This document shows, one piece after another, positions 9,861 to 19,339 of a stretch of DNA of 60,439 nt; position 1 is the stretch's first letter; every line of letters begins with the position of its first letter. The stretch spans positions 1 through 60,439 of the forward strand of contig JAKISP010000022.1 of assembly GCA_021648525.1 (NCBI GenBank). Reading direction: 5' to 3'. The notes below the pieces were generated by a model. It did no database searches and had not been told where the DNA came from. It worked only from the letters and a program-made list of their open reading frames with translations. The DNA is from Gammaproteobacteria bacterium (GTDB lineage: Bacteria > Pseudomonadota > Gammaproteobacteria > SZUA-140). Position numbers and translations under genes: made by a program.

Positions 9861-11246
9861 CTATCCGCGACGCCAGCGACTACCATCCGCACCATCTTCA
9901 ACGGCCACCCCCTGTTCCAGAAGCTCATCACGAATACGATCCGCTTCGCCCCACTCTTTTTCCTGTCTGGCATCGATGCGCTGCTGCACCAGGGTTTCGA
10001 TCTGCTCATCGCTGAGGCCATCGGCAGCCTCGTGGCCTTTCAGAAAGGCATCGGCATTGCCCTGTAGCAGGCCAATCACACCCGCGAGGTAACGCAGATT
10101 GCCTGCCAGCAGTGCTGCCAGCTCGGCGTCTTTATCTCTCCTGGCGCGATTCAATGCGGTGGTGATTTCAAATAACACCGCGAGTGCTTCGGGGGTGTTG
10201 AAGTCATCATCCATCGCAGCACGGAAACGCGCCTGGTATTCACCGCCATCAGTTACCGAAGCGGCATCAACACTACGCAGTGCGGTGTAAAAACGTTCTA
10301 GTGCCACTTTTGCACCATCGAGGTTTTGCTCCGCATAGTTCAGCGGGCTACGATAGTGGCTGGCCAGAATAAAATAACGGATCACTTCTGGCGCATATGT
10401 CTTTAACACTTCACGCAGGGTAAAAAAGTTGCCCAGTGATTTGGACATCTTCTCTTCATTAATCTGCACGAAGCCGTTGTGGATCCAGTAATTGACAAAC
10501 TGGCAACCGGTCGCGGCTTCGCTCTGTGCAATCTCATTTTCATGATGTGGGAATTGCAGGTCTTGCCCACCGCCGTGGATATCAAAATGGTTGCCAAGGC
10601 AATCAGTCGCCATCGCAGAACATTCGATATGCCAGCCCGGGCGGCCATTGCCCCACGGTGATTCCCAGTTTGGTTCATCCGGCTTAGCTGATTTCCACAA
10701 TACAAAATCGAGCGGATCATCTTTGGCACTATCCACCCCAACCCGCTCACCGGCGCGCAGGTCTTCAATTCGTTTACCTGAGAGTTGACCATAGCCATCA
10801 AAGCGGCTCACATCATAATAGACATCGCCATTATCACCGGCGTAGGCATACCCCTTTTCAACCAGGGTTTTGATCATGTTGATAATCTGCTCCATCGAGG
10901 TGGTTGCGCATGGCTCTGCATCGGGCGGCAACACCCCAAGCGCGGCGGCATCTTCACGCATCGCATCGATAAAGCGCGAGGTGAGTACCTCAATCGTCTC
11001 GCCATTTTCATTGGCTCGGGCGATGATTTTATCATCAATATCAGTGATGTTACGCACGTATGTTAGCTCGTAGCCGCTTTCACGCAGGTAACGTGCAATC
11101 ACATCAAATACCACCAGCACGCGCGCATGGCCAACATGGCAATAATCATAGACCGTCATGCCACAGACGTACATTTTCACCTTGCCGGGTTCAATCGGTA
11201 CAAAGCGTTCTTTTTGGTTGTTAAGGGTGTTGTAGATCTGCAACAT
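9861..11246 (-). CDS. cysS: Cysteinyl-tRNA synthetase
   Basis: Class I synthetase charging tRNA-Cys. 461 residues, the same as E. coli. It contains the zinc-site Cys in [10 protein letters not shown], the HIGH variant HVGH, zinc ligands around HIECSAM and HHENEIAQ, and the KMSKS loop ([11 protein letters not shown]), and ends WRRG. Two adjacent ATGs exist; the second (11246) matches the MLxIYNT start and is better spaced from AAGAG. Transcribed alone and divergent from the chemoreceptor gene. Confidence 0.97.
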   Translation of the reverse strand: MLQIYNTLNNQKERFVPIEPGKVKMYVCGMTVYDYCHVGHARVLVVFDVIARYLRESGYELTYVRNITDIDDKIIARANENGETIEVLTSRFIDAMREDAAALGVLPPDAEPCATTSMEQIINMIKTLVEKGYAYAGDNGDVYYDVSRFDGYGQLSGKRIEDLRAGERVGVDSAKDDPLDFVLWKSAKPDEPNWESPWGNGRPGWHIECSAMATDCLGNHFDIHGGGQDLQFPHHENEIAQSEAATGCQFVNYWIHNGFVQINEEKMSKSLGNFFTLREVLKTYAPEVIRYFILASHYRSPLNYAEQNLDGAKVALERFYTALRSVDAASVTDGGEYQARFRAAMDDDFNTPEALAVLFEITTALNRARRDKDAELAALLAGNLRYLAGVIGLLQGNADAFLKGHEAADGLSDEQIETLVQQRIDARQEKEWGEADRIRDELLEQGVAVEDGADGSRWRRG

Positions 11247-11470
11247 CATAAAACTCTTGGTTGTTTATATTAATTCAAAGGGGTCAGCAAACGACAGGTT
11301 GACCATTATACGCGGATCGGCGCACACGGACACTCCCCTCATGATGCATAGGGAACATAACTTGCATTTCTAACCACTCACAGTGCAATTCGCCACTAAT
11401 CTGGCGCGTATATTATCGCCTCAAGAGGCTATAAAAAAGGTTTACTATTAGCTTTAGTTAATTGATTAAA

Positions 11471-13579
11471 ATGAGAAAAATATTAATTATCTACACTGTT
11501 CTACTTGCAGTATCGATCTCAATTGCAGCCGTTGCGACACTGTTTAATGCGGTTGAGCACAACAATCGAATGACGCAGCAGCAAGCCATGCAGAATAGAC
11601 TGCTGCTCATAAGAGACCAACAAAAAAGGCACCTTGAAGATTACTTCACAACCATTCAAAAACAGGTTATCACGCAGGCCAACAACCGTATGATGATCGA
11701 TGCGATGCGTGAATTTATCCCCGCATTTAAATCATATGATAGTCAACTGGACAAAATCAGAGGTTCTTACGCGAAAAAAGTCGTGCAATACTACCAGCAA
11801 TATAATGACCAATATGCACAATTTAATAACGGCAAACGATTAGACATGCCTCAACTGCTCAATACACTCGATAACGAGACGCTCGCGCTGCAATATACAT
11901 TCCTGGCAGCTGATTCAACACAAAATGAAATCCGCCTCTTATTAAAGGATAGTGACTACGGCAAGGCCCACCAGAAATTCCACCCTCATATTGCAGCGTT
12001 CAATGAGAGTTTTAACTTTGAAAACCTCTTTCTGGTTGAGAGTGAAAACGGAAAAATTATCTATTCAGTCAACAAGCAGATTGATTTTGCCACCTCACTC
12101 ATTAGCGGCCCTCATGCACAATCTAAATTGGCACAACTATTTAAGAAAACCAACCGTGCCACCTCGGCTGGCAAAAATACTTTTACTGACTTCAATACGT
12201 ATCAGGCAAACTTTGGACACCCAGCCGCCTTCATTGCCAGCGCAATTTTTGATGGTAAAAATAAAATCGGCGTATTGGTATTTCAGCTTTCACAAAAACA
12301 GATAAACGACATTGTGATGCCTCAAGACCAGCGTATGAGCATCACGCTAAGTAGAAGCGCCAAATCAGAGCCCATCATACCGCCAGCGATTACACGGGAG
12401 ACCTCATCTCCTGTGCGTGCGCTTCTGTCATCATCAACCTCGCTTTCAACTCCCGATGGGCAGTGGCATCTCACCGCCTCCATTAATAACTTTGAATTAG
12501 AACCAACCACCGCAGATCTGAGCTGGCAGATTCTATTCATTTTTCTATTTTCTCTCATGAGTACCGTTTTATTTTCCATATTTATTACAGGAAAATATAA
12601 CAGGCACATATCTAAACCACTAAATTCATTGAAAATTAATATTGAAAAATTCACCAGAAGTCACGATGAAATAAAACAGACATCTGTTTTAAATGACGGA
12701 AGTATCGCAGTTTTATCCGATCAATTAAATCAGATCCAGACACAATCTCGTAAAAAATGGTTCACAATCGAGCAGTCATCAGAGCAGTTAATAAACAAAA
12801 TAAATGAGATGATTAAACAGCATAAACCCAATACTCAGTACCTCTCGAAAAGGAGACCTTCAGCTACCAGCCATCACATGGAAAAATTATCGTGCGTTGT
12901 ACACGTGATAGAAAAGCAGGGTGTCGAATGCAATCTCCTGATTGCACAGACCCACCTCGCCCTGCAAAATGGACAAGCCGCGATTAATCACACAACAGAA
13001 AGCATCGCACAGCTTTTCAACGAGCTTGATACAAGCGCCGAGGCCATTAATAGCCTGAATAGTGAAAGCGATCAGATCCGCTTGATTGTTAACTCAATTA
13101 AGGCAATCGCTGAGCAGACCAATCTGCTAGCCCTTAATGCCTCAATCGAAGCGGCTCGCGCAGGTGAGCATGGTCGTGGTTTTTCGATCGTGGCTGACGA
13201 GGTCAGATCGCTGGCCAAAAGAACCCAGCAATCGACCCATGAGATCAGTGAGATGGTGAACAAGATTCACCATCGATCGACTAGTGCGGCAAGTCTGCTC
13301 AACGATAGTTGCCAACTAGCGAGTGATAGCGCTCAGTATTCCGCTACTACGCAAGAGACATTGAACTTGATTACAGCAGATATCGAAAAATTAAAACTGA
13401 CCAGTCAACTAATCACTACTGCCAATAGCGAACAACGCATCATTGCTGCTGAGATTAGCGAGAGTCTTGATTATGACAACGCAACCACATCACACTTACG
13501 CGCTGAAAATGATTTAGTTGGTAAAAACTATCGAACACTCGAAGCACTCGCCAATGAACTACAGGCACTGACCAGATAG
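11471..13579 (+). CDS. Methyl-accepting chemotaxis protein
   Basis: 702 residues. TM1 lies at about 5-25, a long periplasmic sensing region spans about 26-350, TM2 about 352-372, then a short HAMP-like stretch and the cytoplasmic signalling domain. The hairpin tip is recognisable in [19 protein letters not shown] followed by [19 protein letters not shown], where the receptor docks with CheA and CheW. The ligand is unknown and no known sensor-domain motif was seen. The start is the ATG at 11471; a TTG three codons upstream is less likely. No che genes lie nearby, as is common for scattered receptors. The end lacks a CheR-binding pentapeptide. Confidence 0.9.
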   Translation: MRKILIIYTVLLAVSISIAAVATLFNAVEHNNRMTQQQAMQNRLLLIRDQQKRHLEDYFTTIQKQVITQANNRMMIDAMREFIPAFKSYDSQLDKIRGSYAKKVVQYYQQYNDQYAQFNNGKRLDMPQLLNTLDNETLALQYTFLAADSTQNEIRLLLKDSDYGKAHQKFHPHIAAFNESFNFENLFLVESENGKIIYSVNKQIDFATSLISGPHAQSKLAQLFKKTNRATSAGKNTFTDFNTYQANFGHPAAFIASAIFDGKNKIGVLVFQLSQKQINDIVMPQDQRMSITLSRSAKSEPIIPPAITRETSSPVRALLSSSTSLSTPDGQWHLTASINNFELEPTTADLSWQILFIFLFSLMSTVLFSIFITGKYNRHISKPLNSLKINIEKFTRSHDEIKQTSVLNDGSIAVLSDQLNQIQTQSRKKWFTIEQSSEQLINKINEMIKQHKPNTQYLSKRRPSATSHHMEKLSCVVHVIEKQGVECNLLIAQTHLALQNGQAAINHTTESIAQLFNELDTSAEAINSLNSESDQIRLIVNSIKAIAEQTNLLALNASIEAARAGEHGRGFSIVADEVRSLAKRTQQSTHEISEMVNKIHHRSTSAASLLNDSCQLASDSAQYSATTQETLNLITADIEKLKLTSQLITTANSEQRIIAAEISESLDYDNATTSHLRAENDLVGKNYRTLEALANELQALTR

Positions 13580-13669
13580 AACAGTACAAACAGTTTTAAG
13601 CATGAGGAAAACTCAGCATGAAGATGGGCACCAAAAAATTTCAGACATATTTATGCTGAAAAAATAAAT

Positions 13670-13752
13670 GTAGCCCGGGCTGAGCTTCCAGTGAAACCCG
13701 GGAGGGCAGTGCCACATTCCCCGGGTTTCGCTGGAAGCTCAGCCCGAGCTAC
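13670..13752. repeat. REP-like long palindrome, copy 2
   Basis: Two 33-base arms (13670-13702 and 13720-13752) pair with two mismatches around the same 17-base centre as the copy at 86-162, differing there by one base. Both centres point the same way. It lies between the chemoreceptor and pstB, so it may protect or separate transcripts. The AT-rich run next to its left end resembles, in reverse complement, the run next to the right end of copy 1. Confidence 0.85.
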
Positions 13753-13759
13753 TTGCTTG

Positions 13760-13918
13760 TTATATCAGTTTGTTTAAATCAATTTGAATGCCAGCTTGCT
13801 TTAGTTTCGGTGCCAGGAGTCTGTCGGACTTAGGATGAATAAAACACAAACATTTGAGCGGCCCTCTGCCCCGCAAAAGTACCCAGGTTCCAGGATGATA
13901 TTTTGTCGGGCATTTCAC
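13760..13918 (-). CDS. Possible 52-residue ORF or gene fragment downstream of pstB
   Basis: A minus-strand frame with no stop from 13954 to 13760 could start at GTG 13918. It would encode a basic, Cys-containing peptide (VKCPTKYHPGTW at the start, FIHPKSDRLLAPKL in the middle). It has no ATG and no strong ribosome site, and it contains the 26-bp dispersed repeat. It could be the tail of a lost gene or chance. This is the only coding-like signal in the 371-base gap 13580-13950. Confidence 0.25.
   Translation of the reverse strand: MKCPTKYHPGTWVLLRGRGPLKCLCFIHPKSDRLLAPKLKQAGIQIDLNKLI
13815..13840. repeat. 26-bp dispersed repeat, copy A
   Basis: Identical over 26 bases to the reverse complement of 29257-29282. 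It contains the short dyad AGTC-N5-GACT. Both copies sit at the 3' ends of genes (after pstB here, overlapping the speA stop there). Confidence 0.8.
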
Positions 13919-13950
13919 ACAGATCTGCGAAGAACTGTTTTTAAAGCTTA

Positions 13951-14769
13951 TTAATCACAGTCACACACACTCCAGCGCAAAAATTCGCGTGTTTCAATCT
14001 GCTGCGGCTGATTAAAAAACTGATGGCTTGCTGCCTGTTCAATCACCCGTCCATCACACATAAAAATAACCTGCCCCTTAAGGCGCTGCGCCTGCTCCAG
14101 GTCGTGTGTGACACAGATCAGCGGGATCTCCTGCGCAAGTTGTAACATCGACTGCTCAACCAACTGCTTTGAGCGTGGATCTAATGATGCGGTCGGTTCA
14201 TCAAGCAGTAGAATCCTGGGTTTAATCGCAATCGCGCGCGCAATGCAGAGGCGCTGTTGCTGCCCCACGGAGAGTGTCGTCGCTAACGCATCGAGTCGAT
14301 CTGCCACTTCATCCCACAGTGCTGCCTGCTGCAATGATGTTTTAACCAGTGCCTCTGCACGCCGACGCTGACGCCAGCCGTGAAGTCCAAAACAGACATT
14401 GGCACGAATCGAGGTATTAAAGACCACCGGTTTTTGTGCGATCATACCCACATGGCGGCGTAATTGATCCCAGCCACCAGGCCACTGACGAATATCATTG
14501 CCATCAATTTTAACGACACCCGACCAGCCGTTTTCCAGCCCATTCAGGCAGCGCAATAGAGAACTTTTACCGGCACCCGAAGGCCCGATAACAGAGGTCA
14601 CACCAATCGCTGGTAATGAAAAATCGACCTGTTGTAAAATTTCTTTTCCAGCGAGGTTCAGCGCCAGTTTTTCCACCGTTAACACGGCTGACGGCTGCTT
14701 TTGAGATGACTCAATCGGCGCAGTTGATTCTTCTTGAGGGAACACTTCATGTGTGATATTTGCGACCAC
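13951..14769 (-). CDS. pstB: Phosphate ABC transporter ATP-binding protein
   Basis: ATPase that powers phosphate import with PstSCA. 272 residues with Walker A (GPSGAGKSS), signature LSVGQQQRLCIARA and Walker B ILLLDEPTASLD, followed by the switch His in VTHD. The Q-loop region contains MIAQKP. About 30 extra residues precede the ABC fold. It starts with GTG, its first G shared with the last base of the pstA stop, so translation is probably coupled. Some features are unlike classical PstB: LSVGQQQR instead of LSGGQQQR, and a C-terminus ending CDCD. Last gene of pstSCAB; no phoU follows. Confidence 0.88.
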   Translation of the reverse strand: MVANITHEVFPQEESTAPIESSQKQPSAVLTVEKLALNLAGKEILQQVDFSLPAIGVTSVIGPSGAGKSSLLRCLNGLENGWSGVVKIDGNDIRQWPGGWDQLRRHVGMIAQKPVVFNTSIRANVCFGLHGWRQRRRAEALVKTSLQQAALWDEVADRLDALATTLSVGQQQRLCIARAIAIKPRILLLDEPTASLDPRSKQLVEQSMLQLAQEIPLICVTHDLEQAQRLKGQVIFMCDGRVIEQAASHQFFNQPQQIETREFLRWSVCDCD

Positions 14770-15632
14770 TAATTGCCTCCTAATTTTTGTAATAATCTTG
14801 CAAGAAGACCAAAGAATGCGACCAGTAAAACCAGCACGGCGGCACTTCCCCAGGCAATGCTAATCAACAGCGGGTCATTCCCCTCCTGCGCAAGATAGAA
14901 TATATGAGTCTGCAACGTGGTGACCGGTGAAAAAATCGAATCCGGCCAGACCACACCAGAAAAAACCGTTGCAGTAAACATAATCGGCGCAGTTTCACTC
15001 AGCGCACGCGCCATCGCCAGCAGCAGGCCAGTCAACAACTGGAGCCAACTACGCGGCAACCACAGGCGTAAAATAATCGCCCCTTTTGTTAAACCAAGCG
15101 CACTACCCGCTTCACTATATTCATTCGGTATGCGTTCTAACGTGACCAACGTATTGAGCACCAATAGTGGTAACACGACCACCGCCAACACCACCGCACC
15201 ACTCAACAGTGAAACACCCCATGCAAACAGATTAACCAACACTACCAGACCACACAGACCAAAAACAATCGGTGGTATACCCTGCAACATATTAAACATG
15301 GCGTTCATCAATCGTTGCTGCCCAGGTGTTGCGAAGGTGCGATAATAAAGTGCCGTGCCAAGTGCAAAAGGGATCGCGATAAGGCAGGCCATCGTTGCCA
15401 GTAATAATGAACCCACTAACTGAGAAAAAATCCCCTCAGTCACCCCAAAACCGACACCATCTGCCGTACCAGACAAAAACCCCCAGTTGAGTACCGGTAC
15501 TGCCTGCCAGAAGATGTAGCAGAGCACCATAGTCGGAATTAACAATGCAGGCAGCGCCAGTAACAGCACCAGTATTTTTCCTGGTGTATATTGATTAAGC
15601 GTATATCGATATTGCTGCCAGAATCTGCTCAT
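14769..15632 (-). CDS. pstA: Phosphate ABC transporter permease PstA
   Basis: 287 residues with about six membrane segments and a conserved cytoplasmic EAA-type loop (SEAGSALGLTKGAIILRLWLP), the contact site for PstB. The later ALSETAPI motif is typical of PstA. It overlaps pstC by four bases (ATGA) and pstB by one, so the operon is tightly coupled. Confidence 0.92.
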   Translation of the reverse strand: MSRFWQQYRYTLNQYTPGKILVLLLALPALLIPTMVLCYIFWQAVPVLNWGFLSGTADGVGFGVTEGIFSQLVGSLLLATMACLIAIPFALGTALYYRTFATPGQQRLMNAMFNMLQGIPPIVFGLCGLVVLVNLFAWGVSLLSGAVVLAVVVLPLLVLNTLVTLERIPNEYSEAGSALGLTKGAIILRLWLPRSWLQLLTGLLLAMARALSETAPIMFTATVFSGVVWPDSIFSPVTTLQTHIFYLAQEGNDPLLISIAWGSAAVLVLLVAFFGLLARLLQKLGGN

Positions 15633-16471
15633 GCAGCGGCACCTTTACGCTGAGTCAGCAGCGATAACCCCATGGCGATTGCAGCCAGCAGCAGACCACA
15701 AAACAACAATGCAGCCCAGTGAAGGGAGCCAATACTCGCTTCCGCCATCTCACGCCCAATGCGCGATGTCAGCGTTTGCGCCGGTTGCAGAAAATTATAG
15801 AAAGGATCAGGGATGCGGTCGATAGAACCCACCACCAGCATCACCGCAACGGTTTCACCCATCGCCCGTCCAGTGGCAAGCAGGGTAGCCACTCGAATAC
15901 CGGGCCACGCCTGTGGCAACAGTACACGCCATAGTGTCGCATCCCAGCCAATCCCGAGGTTCTTTGCTGCTTCGCGCTGTGACTGGCGCACCGCACGTAT
16001 TGCGTCTTCAGAGAGCACCATAATAGTGGGAAGAATCATTAACGCGAGTAACAGACCAGCAGCTAATAGTGTGCGCCCAGTCAACAGCTCTAGCTGAGAT
16101 TCTAATAGCGGTAGCAACACCCACATACCGAGCAGACCATAAACAACAGAAGGTACCCCTGCCATCAGCTCCATGCTAAAGCGCATTGAGCCACGCCAGT
16201 GAGCCGGTAACAACTCAGCACAGAATATGGCTGCCGCAACGCCACAGGGCAACGCGATTAACAGCGCCAGCACCACTGCCCACACGGTACCCACCAGCGC
16301 AGGTAACATGCCATACAGTGACTCAAAGGGGTACCACTCATCACCGATAATAAAGGCGATACCCTGCTGTTGTATCAACGGCCAGCTACTGTACAGCAGA
16401 AATCCCAGCACTAACACAATTGTCATTGAAGACAACAGTGCCGACGTCGATAACCACCAGCGCAATATCAC
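15629..16471 (-). CDS. pstC: Phosphate ABC transporter permease PstC
   Basis: 280 residues, about six membrane segments. The EAA loop is REAAKNLGIGWDATLWRVLLP and GRAMGETVAV is the PstC family mark. It starts with GTG four bases after the pstS stop. It forms the membrane channel with PstA. Confidence 0.92.
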   Translation of the reverse strand: MILRWWLSTSALLSSMTIVLVLGFLLYSSWPLIQQQGIAFIIGDEWYPFESLYGMLPALVGTVWAVVLALLIALPCGVAAAIFCAELLPAHWRGSMRFSMELMAGVPSVVYGLLGMWVLLPLLESQLELLTGRTLLAAGLLLALMILPTIMVLSEDAIRAVRQSQREAAKNLGIGWDATLWRVLLPQAWPGIRVATLLATGRAMGETVAVMLVVGSIDRIPDPFYNFLQPAQTLTSRIGREMAEASIGSLHWAALLFCGLLLAAIAMGLSLLTQRKGAAA

Positions 16472-16475
16472 GGCG

Positions 16476-17321
16476 CTATCTCACTGAATGAAAGCCAACC
16501 GTCTCGACAATCGCCTGTCCCTGCTCTGAACGCAAAAAAGCAACAAATCCTTTTACCTCATCGCCACTGCCCTTTGGCACCAGAATATTAAGATCACGCT
16601 TGATCATATAGCGCCCCAGTGCAACATTTTCAATCGTGGGTAAAACGGCCATATCGCCCTCACCCACTGCGATCGCACGTACTCTATCATTCAACCATGC
16701 ATTCGAGATCATCCCTATCGCCTGATCACTGCGTGAGATCACCGATTGCTCTTCATTGTTAGAGCCGGTGATAATCGTCGCACCCGGCGCACGTGCACGT
16801 GCACTCCCCAATACCACTGTGGCAAAGACATGGCGTGTGCCGCGAGAAGCCTCTTTATCGATCACCAGAATCTTTGCATCCAGCCCACCCAGCTCGCGCC
16901 AGTTGCGTATTTCACCACGATAAATTGCCGCGATCTGTGCCAATGATAGCTGTGTGACACCACTCTTATAGACCGCCTTTGAAACCGCAATCGCGACTGC
17001 ATCACGTGCCACCGGAATCACATCAATAGAAGCACCGAGGCGCTCTGCTTCACGCTCACTAAGTGGGCGTGAAGCCATTCCAATATCAATCGTGCCGCGC
17101 TCAATATTAGCAACGCCCATACCAGAGCCGCCACCAGAGACAGTCAAACTCAAATCAGGATGGGTAACACGATACTGCTTTGCCGCTTCAGATAGAATCG
17201 GTAAGAGAGTGGTGGACCCTGCAATTTTAATCGTAGTAGTCGCCGCATAGAGAGGCCCCAACAACAAAAAACCAGCCCCCAAAAATCCAATCCAAAGACC
17301 CACGTTGCAACGATCAAACAT
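16476..17321 (-). CDS. pstS: Periplasmic phosphate-binding protein PstS
   Basis: 281 residues with a signal peptide (hydrophobic 8-25, cleavage likely after LYA). The mature part begins TTIKIAGSTTLLPIL, and the phosphate-binding loop is in SGGGSGMGVANIERG and KEASRGTRHVF. It captures phosphate and hands it to PstCA. First gene of pstSCAB. No clear Pho box was recognised in the roughly 120 bases upstream. Confidence 0.93.
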   Translation of the reverse strand: MFDRCNVGLWIGFLGAGFLLLGPLYAATTTIKIAGSTTLLPILSEAAKQYRVTHPDLSLTVSGGGSGMGVANIERGTIDIGMASRPLSEREAERLGASIDVIPVARDAVAIAVSKAVYKSGVTQLSLAQIAAIYRGEIRNWRELGGLDAKILVIDKEASRGTRHVFATVVLGSARARAPGATIITGSNNEEQSVISRSDQAIGMISNAWLNDRVRAIAVGEGDMAVLPTIENVALGRYMIKRDLNILVPKGSGDEVKGFVAFLRSEQGQAIVETVGFHSVR

Positions 17322-17439
17322 ACCCCTCCCCTTTCAGCCATTTTATTACGACACATTCAATGCCAGCTGAGTAGTAGTCGTATCGACTATCAAAACCCTA
17401 CAATGCGGCACTGAGCATAAACTATTAAGCGGCCTCTTA

Positions 17440-17826
17440 TCAGTTCAGGTCTGCAGCATATTTCTTCAGTGTTGCCATCGGCACCACATCCAGTGCTTTT
17501 TTATGGGTACGTCTCAAAAACACCCTGGGTGCCATCCCCTCTTCATGCGCCTCTAACCAGCGCGGTGCGCACAGGCACCAGCTATCACCCTGTTTTAACC
17601 CTTTAAAGCCATGTTCTGGCATCGGTGTTGAAAGGTCATTCCCCTTAAAACGGGAGTATTCAAGAAATTCCGTTGACATCTGCACACAAACGGTATGAGA
17701 ACCAAAGTCCTGGTCATTAGTATTACAGCAACCATCACGAAAGAAGCCAGTTAGCGGGTCTGAGCCACAGGCAATCAACGGCTCATCAAAGACATTCATC
17801 GACGGTTCAATTTCTACTTCATTCAT
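17440..17826 (-). CDS. DUF2237 family protein
   Basis: 128 residues, full length for DUF2237, with the family core DPLTGFFRDGCCNT, GSHTVCVQMSTEFLEY, and GDSWCLCAPRWLEA. The paired cysteines suggest metal binding or redox but the function is unknown. It lies between pst and the PsiE-like gene and is divergent from the latter. Confidence 0.85.
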   Translation of the reverse strand: MNEVEIEPSMNVFDEPLIACGSDPLTGFFRDGCCNTNDQDFGSHTVCVQMSTEFLEYSRFKGNDLSTPMPEHGFKGLKQGDSWCLCAPRWLEAHEEGMAPRVFLRRTHKKALDVVPMATLKKYAADLN

Positions 17827-17944
17827 TTCATTATCCTAAAATCACGTCACAAACGGAACATCATAACGGAGTTAAACCATAAGGTTAAGGTTAAGATGGC
17901 CCCAGCATTTGCAAGGGAGTAGTATCTGAATCATAGATCACTGC

Positions 17945-17974
17945 ATCAGGCCGTTACTAAAGTAACTGACTGAT
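17945..17974. promoter_or_regulatory. 30-bp dyad, candidate operator upstream of the PsiE-like gene
   Basis: Half-sites ATCAG/CTGAT and GTTAC/GTAAC are arranged symmetrically, with three-base gaps and a central TAAA, ending 20 bases before the start codon. It lies in the divergent region shared with the DUF2237 gene. The regulator is unknown and the site does not match the Pho box I know. Confidence 0.45.
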
Positions 17975-17994
17975 AGAAAACACAGGGCATCGCA

Positions 17995-18471
17995 ATGGAT
18001 AAAAATAAACTCGCGCACTCTAATAGCAAAGGTCTGCAACGGCTCAAAGAGTTGTGGCCAGAGCTAACCGTATTTGAACGTTTCGAATATGTCGTCACCC
18101 TGATTGTCAGCCTGGTACTGGCGCTGATTATTGTCGTCGCACTGCTCAGCCTGCTAGAAAATATCTATGAGATGCTTGTTGCTCAGGTCACTGGCGGCGT
18201 AGATTACAAGATGTTTCAGATCACCTTTGGCATCCTGCTGACACTATTGATTGCACTTGAATTTCGCAATTCAATCGATGCCATCCTGGAAGGCAAAGGG
18301 TTACTGGTACAAGTTAAGATTGTGGTGCTGATCGCCATTATTGCCCTCGCCAGAAAATTTCTGGTGATGGACCCCAAAGAGTTTGAGCCAATGATGATCG
18401 CCGCATTTGCACTCGTCACCCTGTCACTCGGCATTGTTTACTGGCTACTATCAAAAAGCCATAAACTATAG
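17995..18471 (+). CDS. PsiE-family (phosphate-starvation-inducible) membrane protein
   Basis: 158 residues with four hydrophobic segments at about 33-52, 68-86, 103-121 and 131-150, and the conserved ALEFRNSI motif of PsiE-like proteins. The molecular role of PsiE is not known; in E. coli it is controlled by PhoB. Position next to pst fits a phosphate theme. Its last six bases overlap the convergent pseudouridine synthase gene. Confidence 0.8.
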   Translation: MDKNKLAHSNSKGLQRLKELWPELTVFERFEYVVTLIVSLVLALIIVVALLSLLENIYEMLVAQVTGGVDYKMFQITFGILLTLLIALEFRNSIDAILEGKGLLVQVKIVVLIAIIALARKFLVMDPKEFEPMMIAAFALVTLSLGIVYWLLSKSHKL

Positions 18472-19311
18472 TGCAGGCAGTAACTCATCAGCCAGCGTGT
18501 AGCGGCGAAGCTTTCCACTGAGTGGACATTTAAAGGCGAGATAACAGGCGCTCAATTGCAGGTCTTCTTTATCAGCGCCAGTGCCGTAAAGGCGATCCCC
18601 CACGACTGCATAACCACTTTCAGATAGATGACGCCTGATTTGATGTTTACGCCCCGTCTCAATATGCACTGACAATAACGAGCGTTGCTGTGGTTGATCA
18701 AATTCAATCCGTGTCACATGTGACGTAGAGGCTTTACCGTCAATCTCAATATTGATAGTAGTCGGGCTGGGCGTTTCAGGGAACTCACCATGCACAATCA
18801 CTCGGTAACGCTTTTCAATTTCGCGCAACTGAAAAAGACTGGAGAGTGCCGCAGCCGCCTTTTTGCTATGCCCTACTAAAATAAAGCCAGTCGCGGCGCG
18901 GTCCAGGCGGTGAATAATAAAGCTCGGGCGCTGCGGGCTAAGATGCTGCTCTGCCCAGCGACTGACTGTACAGTGATCCCCCCACTTACTACCCTGTGAC
19001 AATAGACCACAAGGCTTAAACCACAGACTATAATCACCCTCATCAGCGATCAACGTAGGCGCAACAGGATCGCTTAACAATACTTTTTCATCATAATAAA
19101 AATCTAATTCATCACCCGTACGTAACGCCTTTTTTGCACGACGAATACGACGACAGGAATCGCCACTGGTCAGCCACACCGCGCCACGCTGCATCGCCAT
19201 TTTTACCCGTTGCTTAGAGAGACCCGAGATCTTAGCCAGTGCATCGACGGCATTGGTATCACTCTCTTTAAAATCAACATGGAACTCGCTGCGCGCAGGC
19301 ACTACCATCAT
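18466..19311 (-). CDS. RluA-family pseudouridine synthase
   Basis: 281 residues. An S4-like N-terminal part (LSKQRVKMAMQRGAVWL) is followed by the catalytic domain with HRLDRAATGFILV, whose Asp is the nucleophile that isomerises uridine in rRNA or tRNA, and the ETGRKHQIRRHL motif typical of the family. Which RNA site it modifies cannot be told; it is not a clear RluC or RluD match. Two ATGs are adjacent at the start; no strong ribosome site helps to choose. Confidence 0.88.
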   Translation of the reverse strand: MMVVPARSEFHVDFKESDTNAVDALAKISGLSKQRVKMAMQRGAVWLTSGDSCRRIRRAKKALRTGDELDFYYDEKVLLSDPVAPTLIADEGDYSLWFKPCGLLSQGSKWGDHCTVSRWAEQHLSPQRPSFIIHRLDRAATGFILVGHSKKAAAALSSLFQLREIEKRYRVIVHGEFPETPSPTTINIEIDGKASTSHVTRIEFDQPQQRSLLSVHIETGRKHQIRRHLSESGYAVVGDRLYGTGADKEDLQLSACYLAFKCPLSGKLRRYTLADELLPAL

Positions 19312-19339
19312 CTATTAACCTTCATAATAAGGGACGTGC

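Noticed and set aside
17878-17897. Tandem TTAAGG units before the DUF2237/PsiE-like divergent pair, considered as a Pho box
   Set aside because: Spacing and sequence do not match the known 7-4-7 Pho box pattern.
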